A stretch of 64,000 nt of DNA from Lachnospiraceae bacterium (GTDB lineage Bacteria > Bacillota > Clostridia > Lachnospirales > Lachnospiraceae). How positions within the stretch are numbered: the first letter of the stretch is position 1; each line of letters begins with the position of its first letter. Where the stretch lies: assembly GCA_017432565.1 (NCBI GenBank), contig JAFRIW010000013.1:117132-181131 (forward strand), given 5' to 3'. This document shows positions 44,305-52,777 of the stretch, one piece after another. The position numbers and the translations under genes were made by a program. The notes below the pieces were generated by a model. That model was not told the DNA's origin. It saw only the letters and a program-made list of their open reading frames with translations, and did no database searches.

Positions 44305-44307
44305 GTT
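44283..44307. promoter_or_regulatory. Palindromic operator overlapping the marR promoter
   Basis: AACTTGTT and AACAAGTT are perfect 8-bp inverted arms 9 bp apart. They cover the -35 box and spacer, an ideal position for MarR repression. The size fits a dimeric winged-helix protein. Confidence 0.7.
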
Positions 44308-44616
44308 TAATTCCGATGAATGTCTGGCCAGAAAGCTATACTTTCATATAAAACGCAAGCATTGTTACCTGAGAATCTGCTAAGCGCTGCGTTGCTGTTC
44401 TTTCTAACGCTCACCGTGCACTTTCACATATTGTACTTTATGGAAGGACTCTCTGATTTGTTTACCTGTGAAAACGGAACAGCGAAGTTTATCTACCATT
44501 CGAGAGTCTCTTCGGAGGCACTTTTCTTGTACCTTTTAACGATGAACCCACTTGACCTGATTTTGAACCCTTTTGGAGGCCAAAAGGGTTCATCATTACA
44601 TTGTATCAAATAGCCG
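44308..44616. other. Region without an intact gene, upstream of marR
   Basis: No credible coding sequence is seen. A perfect 12-bp inverted repeat (GAACCCTTTTGG/CCAAAAGGGTTC, 3-nt loop) lies at 44565-44591, with no T-run after it on either strand. It adjoins the recombinase remnant and may mark an old element border. Confidence 0.5.
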
Positions 44617-45174
44617 GATAAAATAGATCTCATCGTCACCAAGTCAGTCAGCCGCTTTGCCCGCAATACCGTCGACAGCCTGACCACCATCCGGCAGTTG
44701 AAGGAAAAAGGCATCGAATGCTACTTTGAAAAAGAAAACATCTGGACATTCGATGGAAAGGGAGAGCTGCTGATCACCATCATGAGCAGCCTGGCCCAGG
44801 AGGAAAGCCGGAGCATTTCCGAAAACGTCACCTGAGGCCAGCGGAAGCGTATGGCCGACGGGAAGGTGTCCATTCCGTTCAAGCACACCCTAGGCTTTAA
44901 GCGCGGCCCAAAGGGCGAATTCCTGGTAGACGAGGAACAGGCAAAAACCATCCGGGACATCTATGATTGGTTCCTCAAGGGCTTGACGCCACACGCCATT
45001 GGCGCCAGGCTGACGGAAAACGGCGTTCCATGTGCAATTGGAATTGCTGATGCTTGTACATCTGCAGCGGTAAGCGCTATATCTACAGAGCTCGGCAGAC
45101 GTTTCATCCCCATACCTTTCCTGGGGCCGCTTACCACAGGAGAAGGAATACAAAGAGGGTTGTTGCAGAAGTGA
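44617..45174 (+). pseudogene. Decayed large serine recombinase
   Basis: The stretch reads as the middle of a TnpX/resolvase-type serine recombinase: [29 protein letters not shown] and then KRMADGKVS with the recombinase-domain segment PFKHTLGFKRGPKGEF. The N-terminal catalytic Ser part is absent. A TGA at 44833-44835 replaces the usual Trp of NVTWGQ. After VPC near 45040 the homology breaks off. It is therefore a dead gene left by a mobile element. Confidence 0.85.
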
Positions 45175-45240
45175 ATGCTTCCGTAACAGCCCTCTTTCAT
45201 ATGCGCATAAGACAGCACAGCCTACGAAGGCTGATGACCG

Positions 45241-46986
45241 TTACTGAGCAGGAATGGAAGAACCTTGATCTTCCGGAATCATCTGAAAATGTCTCAGCGC
45301 CTCCTCAATGGCCTTCTCCTTCTCCGGCGGGCATTTCGGCACACGGTTTCCCTCCGTCTTCGCCTTGTTATAGCACTCCCGCTCGATGATCCCATGCTTC
45401 GCCTTCACCTGGGCGATGTACAGGGTTGAGACATGCAGTCCTGTGTGCTCAAGGACGTAATCCTTGATCTGCTGATAGGTGGCGTCGTTCAGCAGACAGG
45501 AGGTGTCCAGGCCTTCCAGAGAGAACTCGACACGGACGGGTTTGCTCGATATCTCACCCTTGGAAAGGCTGACAACCGTCTCGACGTGCACGCTGTGTGC
45601 GAACTGGTCCACCGGCGTCACAGATTTCAGATCATAGCCGCCGTCGCAGAGCACGCGCAGGTCTCTGGCAAGAGTGGCGGGGTTGCAGCTGACATAAACG
45701 ATCCGTTTCGGAAGGACTTCCAGAATCGTCTGCAGACATCGCGCATCGCACCCTTTCCGGGGCGGATCCACGACGACAACATCCACCAGTTCTTCCGGGG
45801 AAAGCTCCGGATGTTCCTTCCGCTTCTTGTGCACATACGCGGGAAGCACCTCTTCCGCCGCACCGGTCTCATAAACCGCATTTTCAATCCCGTTCCTCGC
45901 CGCATTTTCCCGGGCATTTTCGATGGCCTCCGGGATGATTTCAACCCCATACACTTCTCTCGCGTACGGAGCGAGAAACAGAGAAATTGTACCGACGCCG
46001 CAGTACAGATCCCAGACTGTCTCATGGCCTGTCAGCTGCGCGTATTCCAGCACCTTCCCGTACAGCTTTTCGGTCTGGCGCGGATTGACCTGGAAGAAGG
46101 AGCGCGCCGAGATCGCAAAGCATACGCCGCTGCCGTCGGGGCGCAGCAGCGTATCCTCGATCGCCTCAGGCCCCGCCAGGACGCGCGTGCTGTCCCCGAG
46201 AATCACATTGGTGCGCTTCCGATTCGTATTCAGAACGACAGAGGGGACGCCCAGTTCCTGCAGAGCACGGACCAGCCGGTCCTCCTTCGGCAGGCGCTGC
46301 GCATTGACAATCAGACAGACCATGGTCTGTCCCGAGCGGAAGCCGGAGCGGATCAGCACATGCCGCACCAGCCCCTCTCCGCTGTTTTCGTCATAGGCCA
46401 AAACGCCTTCACGGCGCATGTAATCAAGTACTGCGTCCAGTATGTTTCTGTTTTCCTCCGGGCCCAGCAGACAGTCCTCACAGGGAATGATGCTGTGCGT
46501 GTGTCCGGCGTAAAAACCGCAGGCCAGCTCTTCCCGGCCGTTTCTGCGGATCACACCCACCGGCACCTGCGCCTTGTTACGGTAGCGCCACGGCTCCTCC
46601 ATCCCGATGATGGGCTGCAGCACCGCGTCGATCTCTTCCGGCGCAAAGCCGCCCAGGCGGATCAGATCGCTTCGGACCTTGTTCTGCTTGAATTCCAGCT
46701 GCTTTTCGTAAGACAGTGCCTGAATCTGACAGCCGCCGCAGGGGCGGCTCACCGGGCAGGGCGCCTCCACGCGGTCCGGAGAGGGCGTGATGATCCGCAC
46801 AAGCCGCGCGAAGCCGTACTGCTTCATCGCCTTGATAATCACCGCCTCCACCGTGTCGCCGATCAGCGCGTCCTTGATAAAGAGGGTATAGCCGTCTGTG
46901 CGGCCGATACCCTCCCCGTTTTCACCCATATCCGTGATCGGCACGGTCACTGCCATGCCCTTCTGAAAAATCGTGCGGTCTGTCAT
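45241..46986 (-). CDS. rlmD: 23S rRNA (uracil-5-)-methyltransferase RlmD family
   Basis: The ATG at 46986 overlaps the stop of the upstream nuclease gene (ATGA) and gives 581 residues. Domains are an N-terminal TRAM RNA-binding domain (10-65), an Fe-S Cys set (CPVSRPCGGCQ plus a later Cys), a Rossmann S-adenosylmethionine domain (DLYCGVGTISLFLA), and catalytic motifs DPPRKGC and SCNPATLARD. A C-terminal extension of about 110 residues follows the usual end (VETVVSLS), which standard RlmD lacks. The enzyme methylates a uracil of 23S rRNA; the extension has no known role. Confidence 0.92.
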   Translation of the reverse strand: MTDRTIFQKGMAVTVPITDMGENGEGIGRTDGYTLFIKDALIGDTVEAVIIKAMKQYGFARLVRIITPSPDRVEAPCPVSRPCGGCQIQALSYEKQLEFKQNKVRSDLIRLGGFAPEEIDAVLQPIIGMEEPWRYRNKAQVPVGVIRRNGREELACGFYAGHTHSIIPCEDCLLGPEENRNILDAVLDYMRREGVLAYDENSGEGLVRHVLIRSGFRSGQTMVCLIVNAQRLPKEDRLVRALQELGVPSVVLNTNRKRTNVILGDSTRVLAGPEAIEDTLLRPDGSGVCFAISARSFFQVNPRQTEKLYGKVLEYAQLTGHETVWDLYCGVGTISLFLAPYAREVYGVEIIPEAIENARENAARNGIENAVYETGAAEEVLPAYVHKKRKEHPELSPEELVDVVVVDPPRKGCDARCLQTILEVLPKRIVYVSCNPATLARDLRVLCDGGYDLKSVTPVDQFAHSVHVETVVSLSKGEISSKPVRVEFSLEGLDTSCLLNDATYQQIKDYVLEHTGLHVSTLYIAQVKAKHGIIERECYNKAKTEGNRVPKCPPEKEKAIEEALRHFQMIPEDQGSSIPAQ

Positions 46987-47918
46987 GTCCTTCTCACATT
47001 CGAATCCACAAGATTCTGGAAGCCGAGCCATTCCTGCTCAACCGGTTTCTCCAGAAGCTCCTTGAAAATCTCCATTTTGGCATCTGTATTATCGGCAAAA
47101 TTCAGCGCTGCCGCCTCAATGATTGCGGGCTTTTTCGGAGAGCCGAACTCATATTCACCGTGATGTGCCAGAATGCAGTGACGCAGCTCCGCGGAAAGCA
47201 GCGCGGGAAAATCCGGAATCTCCCGCAGCTTCTCATCAATCATCTCCACGCCGATCACGATGTGCCCGATCAGCTGCCCGGCATCCGTGTAATCGTTCTT
47301 CGGGAAGGGCGAGAGCTCCTGCGTCTTTCCGACATCATGCAGGAGTGCGGCCGCAATCAGCAGATCCCTGTTGAGGATCGGATAGGCGCCGGCGAGATAA
47401 TTGCACAGGTTTGCCACGCCCAGCGTGTGCTCCACGAGTCCGCCGACATAGCCGTGGTGCACGGCCTTCGCGGCAGAGGAAAAGCGGAAAGCTTCCACAA
47501 AGGCGCGGTCTTTGACAAAAAACAGCTCCAGCAGCCGGTGCAGATGCACGTCCCGCACCGACCCGGCCAGACGCAGCAGTTCTTCATACATCTCGTCGAC
47601 GGAGCGGTCCGATACGGGAAGATAATCCTTCGGATCATACTCTCCCTCCCTGCAGCGCCTTACGCGTTTGACGTTCAGCTGCAGCTTTCCCTGGAAAACC
47701 GTGACATCACCGATGACATTGATATAGTCCAGCTCGTCAAACTCGTCGATCCCGGCACTTCCCGGGTCCCAGATTTTGGCATCCACGCTTCCTGTCTTAT
47801 CCTGCAGCGTGAGGCTCTCATAAGCCTTTCCGTTCTTGGTCACCAGCGACAGTTTCTTTCTGCACAGATAAATATCGTTGACGCTGCTGCCTTCCTTCAG
47901 ATCCTGAATATACTTCAT
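46983..47918 (-). CDS. YhaM-type 3'-5' exoribonuclease (OB fold + HD domain)
   Basis: This 311-residue protein has an OB-fold nucleic acid-binding domain (about 10-95) and an HD metal-dependent domain. The HD domain shows HHGYVGGLVEHTLGVA, the LLHDVGKTQEL His-Asp pair and ILAHHGEYEFGSPKKP, as in Bacillus YhaM, which degrades single-stranded RNA and DNA. It overlaps rlmD downstream and follows the HtrA-like gene by 27 bp, suggesting one operon. Confidence 0.9.
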   Translation of the reverse strand: MKYIQDLKEGSSVNDIYLCRKKLSLVTKNGKAYESLTLQDKTGSVDAKIWDPGSAGIDEFDELDYINVIGDVTVFQGKLQLNVKRVRRCREGEYDPKDYLPVSDRSVDEMYEELLRLAGSVRDVHLHRLLELFFVKDRAFVEAFRFSSAAKAVHHGYVGGLVEHTLGVANLCNYLAGAYPILNRDLLIAAALLHDVGKTQELSPFPKNDYTDAGQLIGHIVIGVEMIDEKLREIPDFPALLSAELRHCILAHHGEYEFGSPKKPAIIEAAALNFADNTDAKMEIFKELLEKPVEQEWLGFQNLVDSNVRRT

Positions 47919-47945
47919 ATACTGCTCATTTCTCCTTGCTGTCTT

Positions 47946-49394
47946 CTATTCCACAACCTGCTTCACGGTCACGGTCAGCTCCATCTGCGCCGGCTCCTCC
48001 GGCCCGCTCCGGACCAGCAGGACCGTGATTTCCTGATCCGGCTCCGCCCTGCCCAGTGCCTCGATCAGATCCGTGTAGCCTGTGATTTCATCCTCACCCA
48101 GCTGAGTAATGACATCGCCGCTCTGAATACCGGCCTCCATGGCCGGAGAATCCATATCGATACTGGTAATATACGCGCCGATCGGAAGGCCGCTCTCCTC
48201 GCTGATTTCCTCCGTCACGTCCGAGCCGTGGACACCGAGATAGGCGGGCAGCTGGGCGTTGGAAAGCTTTTCAATGAGCGGCTTGAGCTCTGTGATTCCC
48301 AGGGCGCACAGAAGGTTCGGCGTCGCGGAACTGCGGTACTCCATGTCGATCACGCCGATGACTTTCCCGCGCAGATTAAAGACCACGCCGGTCGCGGCCA
48401 CGCTCCCGTAAATATCCGTGGACAGGACCTTATAGACCGCATCGGAGGGCAGGTTGGTCAGACTGCTGCCCGTGATCATGCCAAAATTCAGGCCGCCCAC
48501 CGTCCCTGCCGGCGCCCCGATCACGATGATCGGGCTTCCGACCAGATCCGGACTGATGGAGCTGCCCAGCTCCGCGACCGAATAGGCAGGGTTCTCTTCC
48601 GTCTCCGGAAGATTTTCCTTGTGCAGTGTCAGAATCTGCAGCCCGGACTGTACGTCCATCTGCCGGATTTCGGAGGGATAGCTGCTTCCGTCCGAGAGCG
48701 TGATCTGAATGCTCTCCGCATCCCGCAGACTGCTGTCTTTGGACAGGATCAGCAGCTCGGTCTCGGTCTCGGCGATAATCAGGCCGGAGGAGGTGCCGCG
48801 GTTCTCATAAGGGTCGTTGAACCAGTCGGTGTCCGATGTGACGGAGGAAACAGAGACCATTGCCGTGGAGAGATCTCTGGCCAGCAGTCCCAGCGTCTCA
48901 TAGGTCTTTTCATAGGTCTCGATATTGTCGGTCTGCTGCTGCATGACCTCGCGCACCTGGCGCTCCAGATCGGCGGGATCAATCTGCGAAGACAAGGCCT
49001 GCGCCTCGAGCTGTTCGCGGATCTGGGCCTCCAGCTTGGCGGCAGTTGCCTCCGCAGCCGCCTCGGCAGCCGCATTTTCCGCTTCTGTCACAATCTGTTC
49101 GTCGTCCGCCAGCATTTCTTCCGGAGACATTTCCTCGAAGGCTGTCTCCTCCGGAAAGGTAATCGGCTCCGCGGGGGGCACGGGATTCAGCATGTTGCTG
49201 AAATACGGCTCCAGAAAAAGGAAAACAAAGCACGCCACCGCGCCGAACAGCACGGCGAGAAAGCCGGTCGTGAGCGTGCGCCGCAGAAGCCGCCTGCGGT
49301 TGATCGGGCGCTGCTTGATCTGCTCCTTCATGTAATCGGTATTGACTTCCATATTCTGCGTTTCTTCAGCGCTTTTCAGTTGATCTTCGTCCAT
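47946..49394 (-). CDS. HtrA-like PDZ membrane protein without catalytic residues
   Basis: The ATG at 49394 follows GGGAGG and gives 482 residues. One membrane helix lies at about 42-62, then an acidic Ala/Glu-rich coiled segment (85-160), a trypsin-like domain (175-385) and a PDZ domain (about 395-480, SGLPIGAYITSID). At the three places where HtrA carries His, Asp and Ser, this protein has Ser (LSKDSSLRD), Gly (VQSGLQIL) and Ala (SVAATGVVFN). It is therefore probably a non-proteolytic scaffold or sensor at the cell surface. It may still bind misfolded proteins through PDZ. Confidence 0.88.
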   Translation of the reverse strand: MDEDQLKSAEETQNMEVNTDYMKEQIKQRPINRRRLLRRTLTTGFLAVLFGAVACFVFLFLEPYFSNMLNPVPPAEPITFPEETAFEEMSPEEMLADDEQIVTEAENAAAEAAAEATAAKLEAQIREQLEAQALSSQIDPADLERQVREVMQQQTDNIETYEKTYETLGLLARDLSTAMVSVSSVTSDTDWFNDPYENRGTSSGLIIAETETELLILSKDSSLRDAESIQITLSDGSSYPSEIRQMDVQSGLQILTLHKENLPETEENPAYSVAELGSSISPDLVGSPIIVIGAPAGTVGGLNFGMITGSSLTNLPSDAVYKVLSTDIYGSVAATGVVFNLRGKVIGVIDMEYRSSATPNLLCALGITELKPLIEKLSNAQLPAYLGVHGSDVTEEISEESGLPIGAYITSIDMDSPAMEAGIQSGDVITQLGEDEITGYTDLIEALGRAEPDQEITVLLVRSGPEEPAQMELTVTVKQVVE

Positions 49395-49531
49395 TAAAAC
49401 CTCCCGGCGCGCATATTTTTTATATTTTATCATATTTTGCCCGCCCCGTGCCGCCCCTGTGTGAAGACGCGGCGCTTTACCCGTCGGAATCCGGGCGCGG
49501 ATGTGTTATACTTCATGTATTATAGTAACTG

Positions 49532-49559
49532 TTCAGCACCCTCATTCGAAGATGCTGAA
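49532..49559 (+). repeat. Hairpin in the mutS2 leader
   Basis: TTCAGCA and TGCTGAA arms (7 bp) enclose a 14-nt loop and end 12 bp before the mutS2 ATG, in the place where a ribosome site would be expected. Only A-rich sequence follows. Confidence 0.5.
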
Positions 49560-49571
49560 AAATAAAAAAAC

Positions 49572-52034
49572 ATGAATGAAAAAGTTCTGCGAGTCGTTGA
49601 ATTTAATAAAATAATCGGATTTCTCGAGGAAGAGGCGACCTCCGATCCCGGCCGGGAGCTGTGCAGAAGCATCCTGCCCATGAATGATCTGCGTGAGATC
49701 GAGCGCGCTCAGGATGAGACTGCGGGTGCCGTCGCCTGCCTGCTTCGCGCGGGCAAAATTTCCTTCGGGAGCAATCGCGATTTTACGGATCTGTTCCGGG
49801 CCCTCACTGTGGAAGCCAGCCTCTCGCAGGCTGAGCTGCTGCGCCTTGCCTCTTTTCTGGAGAATGTGGCCAGGGTGCACGACTACGGCGCCGTGGAAGA
49901 AAATCAGGAGAATGTCCTGTACGATCTGTTTGACTGTCTGGTTCCGCTGCCGCATCTTTCGCGGGAAATCCGCCGCTGCATTCTGTCCGAGGAAGAGATG
50001 GCCGACGACGCCAGCGCCGAGCTGCGCCGTATCCGCCGCGCCATGCTCTCGACCGGCGACCGGATTCACACCCAGCTGCAGAAAATGGTAAATGTCTCTC
50101 TGACATCCTATCTGCAGGACTCCGTCATCACCATCCGGGATGACCGCTACTGTCTGCCGGTCCGGGCAGAGTTCAAATCCCAGGTCCCCGGCATCGTGCA
50201 TGACCAGTCCTCCTCCGGCTCCACGGTCTTCATCGAGCCCGCCTCCGTCGTCGCGCTGAATAATGAGCTCCGCGAGCTGGCACTGCAGGAAAAGAAGGAA
50301 ATCGAGCGGATCCTCGCCGATCTCTCCGCCCAGGCCGGCGCCTCGCTGGTGGCGCTGAAGGACAACGCCCGGAACATGACGACGCTGGACTTTATCTTCG
50401 CGCGGGCAGGTCTTGCGCTGCGGCAGAATGCGTCGCGTCCCGTGTTCAACTGTGAACACCGGATTATTCTCCGGAACGGCCGTCACCCGCTGATCGATGC
50501 GAAAAAGGTCGTCCCCATCAATCTGTCTCTGGGGACCTTCCCGGAAAATGCCGGCGCCGAAGGAGAAGATCCGCAGCCGGTCAATATGATCATTATCACC
50601 GGCCCGAACACAGGCGGCAAAACCGTCACGCTCAAAACGGTCGGTCTGCTGGAGCTCATGGGCATGTCCGGCCTGCATATTCCGGCCTCGGACCACAGCG
50701 AGCTGTCCCTGTTCAGAGAAGTGTTTGCGGATATCGGAGATGAGCAGAGCATTGAGCAGTCGCTCTCTACGTTCTCGTCGCACATGACCGCCATTGTGGA
50801 TATTTTCCGCCGCTGCGACCGGGACTGCCTGTGTCTGTTTGACGAGCTGGGCGCGGGAACCGATCCGACGGAGGGCGCGGCCCTCGCGATCTCCATTCTG
50901 AATTTCCTGCAGACCCGCGGCATCCGGACACTGGCGACCACCCATTACGCCGAGCTCAAACTCTATGCGATGAAAACGCCCGGCGTTCAGAACGCCAGCT
51001 GCGAGTTCAACGTGGAGACGCTCGCGCCTACCTATCGCCTGCTGGTAGGCGTCCCCGGGCGCAGCAATGCTTTCGCCATCTCGCAGAAGCTCGGCCTGCC
51101 CGGCTATATTATCGAAACCGCCAGAGCGCAGCTCTCCCAGGACTCGCAGAATTTTGAGGAAATCCTCAGCGACCTGGAAGAGGCAAGACGCAAAGCCCGC
51201 GAAGAAGAGGAATCCATCCGGAGAAAGACGCTGGACCTCGAAAAGCGGGAGAAAGACTTAAAGAACCGGGAAAAAGCCTATGAGCAGCGCCGCGAGGAAA
51301 TCCTGCGCAAGGCGAACGAGCAGGCGCGGGATATTCTCCAGGAGGCAAAAGATGACGCGGACGAGCTGATCGCGCAGATGCGCAGGAGCGGACGCGATGC
51401 GGATCTGTCCGAGATGGAGCGGACCAGAAGCGCCATCCGGGAGAAGGTCTCCGCCAAAAACACGAAACTGCAGAAGGAGCCTGAGCGGCGCAGCGGACGC
51501 CGACTCACGGCAGAGGATATTCAGATCGGTGACTCCGTGCGGGTTCTTTCCATGGGTATGAACGGCGTCGTCGAATCCCTGCCCGATAAAAACGGAAAGC
51601 TCCGCGTGCGGATCGGCAATCTGAACTCCACGGTGAAGCTTCAGGATCTGGAGCGCTCCGGGGAAAGCGCCGCGAAAGGAAGCGGCAGCGGGAACGCGGC
51701 AGGCACCGGCGGCAGAAGCAGTTTAAAGCAGGCCTTCCGCACCGGTCCCGCCCGGGTTATTCCGCAGGGTTCCGTCTCCGGCGGCTACCGCAGTGTCTCA
51801 CCTGAAATCAACCTGATCGGTCTCACAGTGGATGAGGCCCTTCTGAAACTGGATAAATATCTCGATGACGCCCGTATGTCCCACCTGGACAGTGTGCGCG
51901 TCGTACACGGCAAGGGAACCGGCGCGCTCAGAAACGCCGTTCACCAGTATCTGAAGAAGCAGCGCGGCCTCAACTTCCGCGCAGGCGATTTCGGAGAGGG
52001 CGACGCCGGTGTGACCATTGTGACTTTTAAGTAA
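49572..52034 (+). CDS. mutS2: MutS2-family ATPase/nuclease
   Basis: This 820-residue protein has a MutS core with lever helices and the ABC-type ATPase (P-loop GPNTGGKTV near 344, Walker B LCLFDELGAGTDP, and ATTHYAELK). A coiled-coil region (about 525-625, Lys/Glu/Arg-rich), a KOW-like segment (IQIGDSVRVLSMG) and a C-terminal Smr nuclease domain (last 80 residues, with VRVVHGKGTGALR) follow. MutS2 suppresses recombination or rescues collided ribosomes depending on species. The start lacks a Shine-Dalgarno site. The two-component system follows 24 bp later. Confidence 0.95.
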   Translation: MNEKVLRVVEFNKIIGFLEEEATSDPGRELCRSILPMNDLREIERAQDETAGAVACLLRAGKISFGSNRDFTDLFRALTVEASLSQAELLRLASFLENVARVHDYGAVEENQENVLYDLFDCLVPLPHLSREIRRCILSEEEMADDASAELRRIRRAMLSTGDRIHTQLQKMVNVSLTSYLQDSVITIRDDRYCLPVRAEFKSQVPGIVHDQSSSGSTVFIEPASVVALNNELRELALQEKKEIERILADLSAQAGASLVALKDNARNMTTLDFIFARAGLALRQNASRPVFNCEHRIILRNGRHPLIDAKKVVPINLSLGTFPENAGAEGEDPQPVNMIIITGPNTGGKTVTLKTVGLLELMGMSGLHIPASDHSELSLFREVFADIGDEQSIEQSLSTFSSHMTAIVDIFRRCDRDCLCLFDELGAGTDPTEGAALAISILNFLQTRGIRTLATTHYAELKLYAMKTPGVQNASCEFNVETLAPTYRLLVGVPGRSNAFAISQKLGLPGYIIETARAQLSQDSQNFEEILSDLEEARRKAREEEESIRRKTLDLEKREKDLKNREKAYEQRREEILRKANEQARDILQEAKDDADELIAQMRRSGRDADLSEMERTRSAIREKVSAKNTKLQKEPERRSGRRLTAEDIQIGDSVRVLSMGMNGVVESLPDKNGKLRVRIGNLNSTVKLQDLERSGESAAKGSGSGNAAGTGGRSSLKQAFRTGPARVIPQGSVSGGYRSVSPEINLIGLTVDEALLKLDKYLDDARMSHLDSVRVVHGKGTGALRNAVHQYLKKQRGLNFRAGDFGEGDAGVTIVTFK

Positions 52035-52058
52035 CTTTTTCAAGGAAGGAGAGCAGAA

Positions 52059-52772
52059 ATGCCCGCTGTCAAACAGAAAATCCTGATTGTCGACGACGAC
52101 AGCAATATCGCCGAGCTGATCAGTCTGTATCTGAATAAAGAGTGCTATGACACCATGATCGCACCCGACGGAGAGACCGCACTCGAGGCTGTCGATTCCT
52201 ACCGGCCCAACCTGATTCTGCTCGACCTGATGCTGCCCGGCATTGACGGCTATCAGGTCTGCCGCGAAGTGCGCGCCAGGGACTCTGTCCCGATCATCAT
52301 GCTGTCCGCAAAGGGCGAGATTTTTGACAAGGTGCTCGGCCTGGAGCTTGGCGCGGATGATTACATCGAAAAGCCCTTTGACTCCAAAGAACTGGTCGCC
52401 CGCGTCAAAGCCGTTCTGCGCCGTTATCGCCCCGCCGCCCAGACTTCTCCTGTCCGGGATACGGAGGACAAGATCGTGGAGCTGCCGGACCTGACCATCA
52501 ATCTCACCAACTACTCGGTGACTTATATGGGAAAGCCGCTGGAAATGCCGCCCAAGGAGCTGGAGCTTTTATACTTCCTGGCCTCCTCGCCGAACCGCGT
52601 TTTCACCAGAGAGCAGCTGCTCGACCAGCTCTGGGGCTATTACGATTATGTCGGTGACACGCGCACCGTCGACGTTCATATCAAAAGACTGCGCGAGAAG
52701 ATCGGCGATCACGAAAAATGGCGGATCGCGACGATCTGGGGCATCGGCTACAAATTTGAGGTGAATCCCTGA
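52059..52772 (+). CDS. OmpR/PhoB-family response regulator
   Basis: This 237-residue protein has a receiver domain with acidic pocket D12/D13, phosphorylation site Asp56 and Lys105. A winged-helix DNA-binding domain (about 145-235, PPKELELLYFLA and DTRTVDVHIKRLREKIG) follows. It is controlled by the sensor kinase encoded 5 bp downstream. A GGAAGGAGAG site precedes the ATG. The regulon cannot be read from the sequence. Confidence 0.95.
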   Translation: MPAVKQKILIVDDDSNIAELISLYLNKECYDTMIAPDGETALEAVDSYRPNLILLDLMLPGIDGYQVCREVRARDSVPIIMLSAKGEIFDKVLGLELGADDYIEKPFDSKELVARVKAVLRRYRPAAQTSPVRDTEDKIVELPDLTINLTNYSVTYMGKPLEMPPKELELLYFLASSPNRVFTREQLLDQLWGYYDYVGDTRTVDVHIKRLREKIGDHEKWRIATIWGIGYKFEVNP

Positions 52773-52777
52773 CATCC

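Noticed and set aside
44565..44591. Perfect palindrome considered as a terminator
   Set aside because: Neither strand has a T-run after the stem, so it was recorded only as a structural repeat.
44320..44613. Open frame of 97 codons upstream of the recombinase remnant
   Set aside because: It has no ribosome site, no recognisable domain and spans the 44,565 palindrome; it is probably chance.
47160..49397. Plus-strand open frame of 745 codons opposite the YhaM and HtrA-like genes
   Set aside because: It is antisense to two well-supported genes and His/Arg/Gln-rich in a way typical of mirror frames.
49542..50945. Minus-strand open frame of 467 codons opposite mutS2
   Set aside because: mutS2 is unmistakable on the other strand, and the mirror frame has no domain or start signal.
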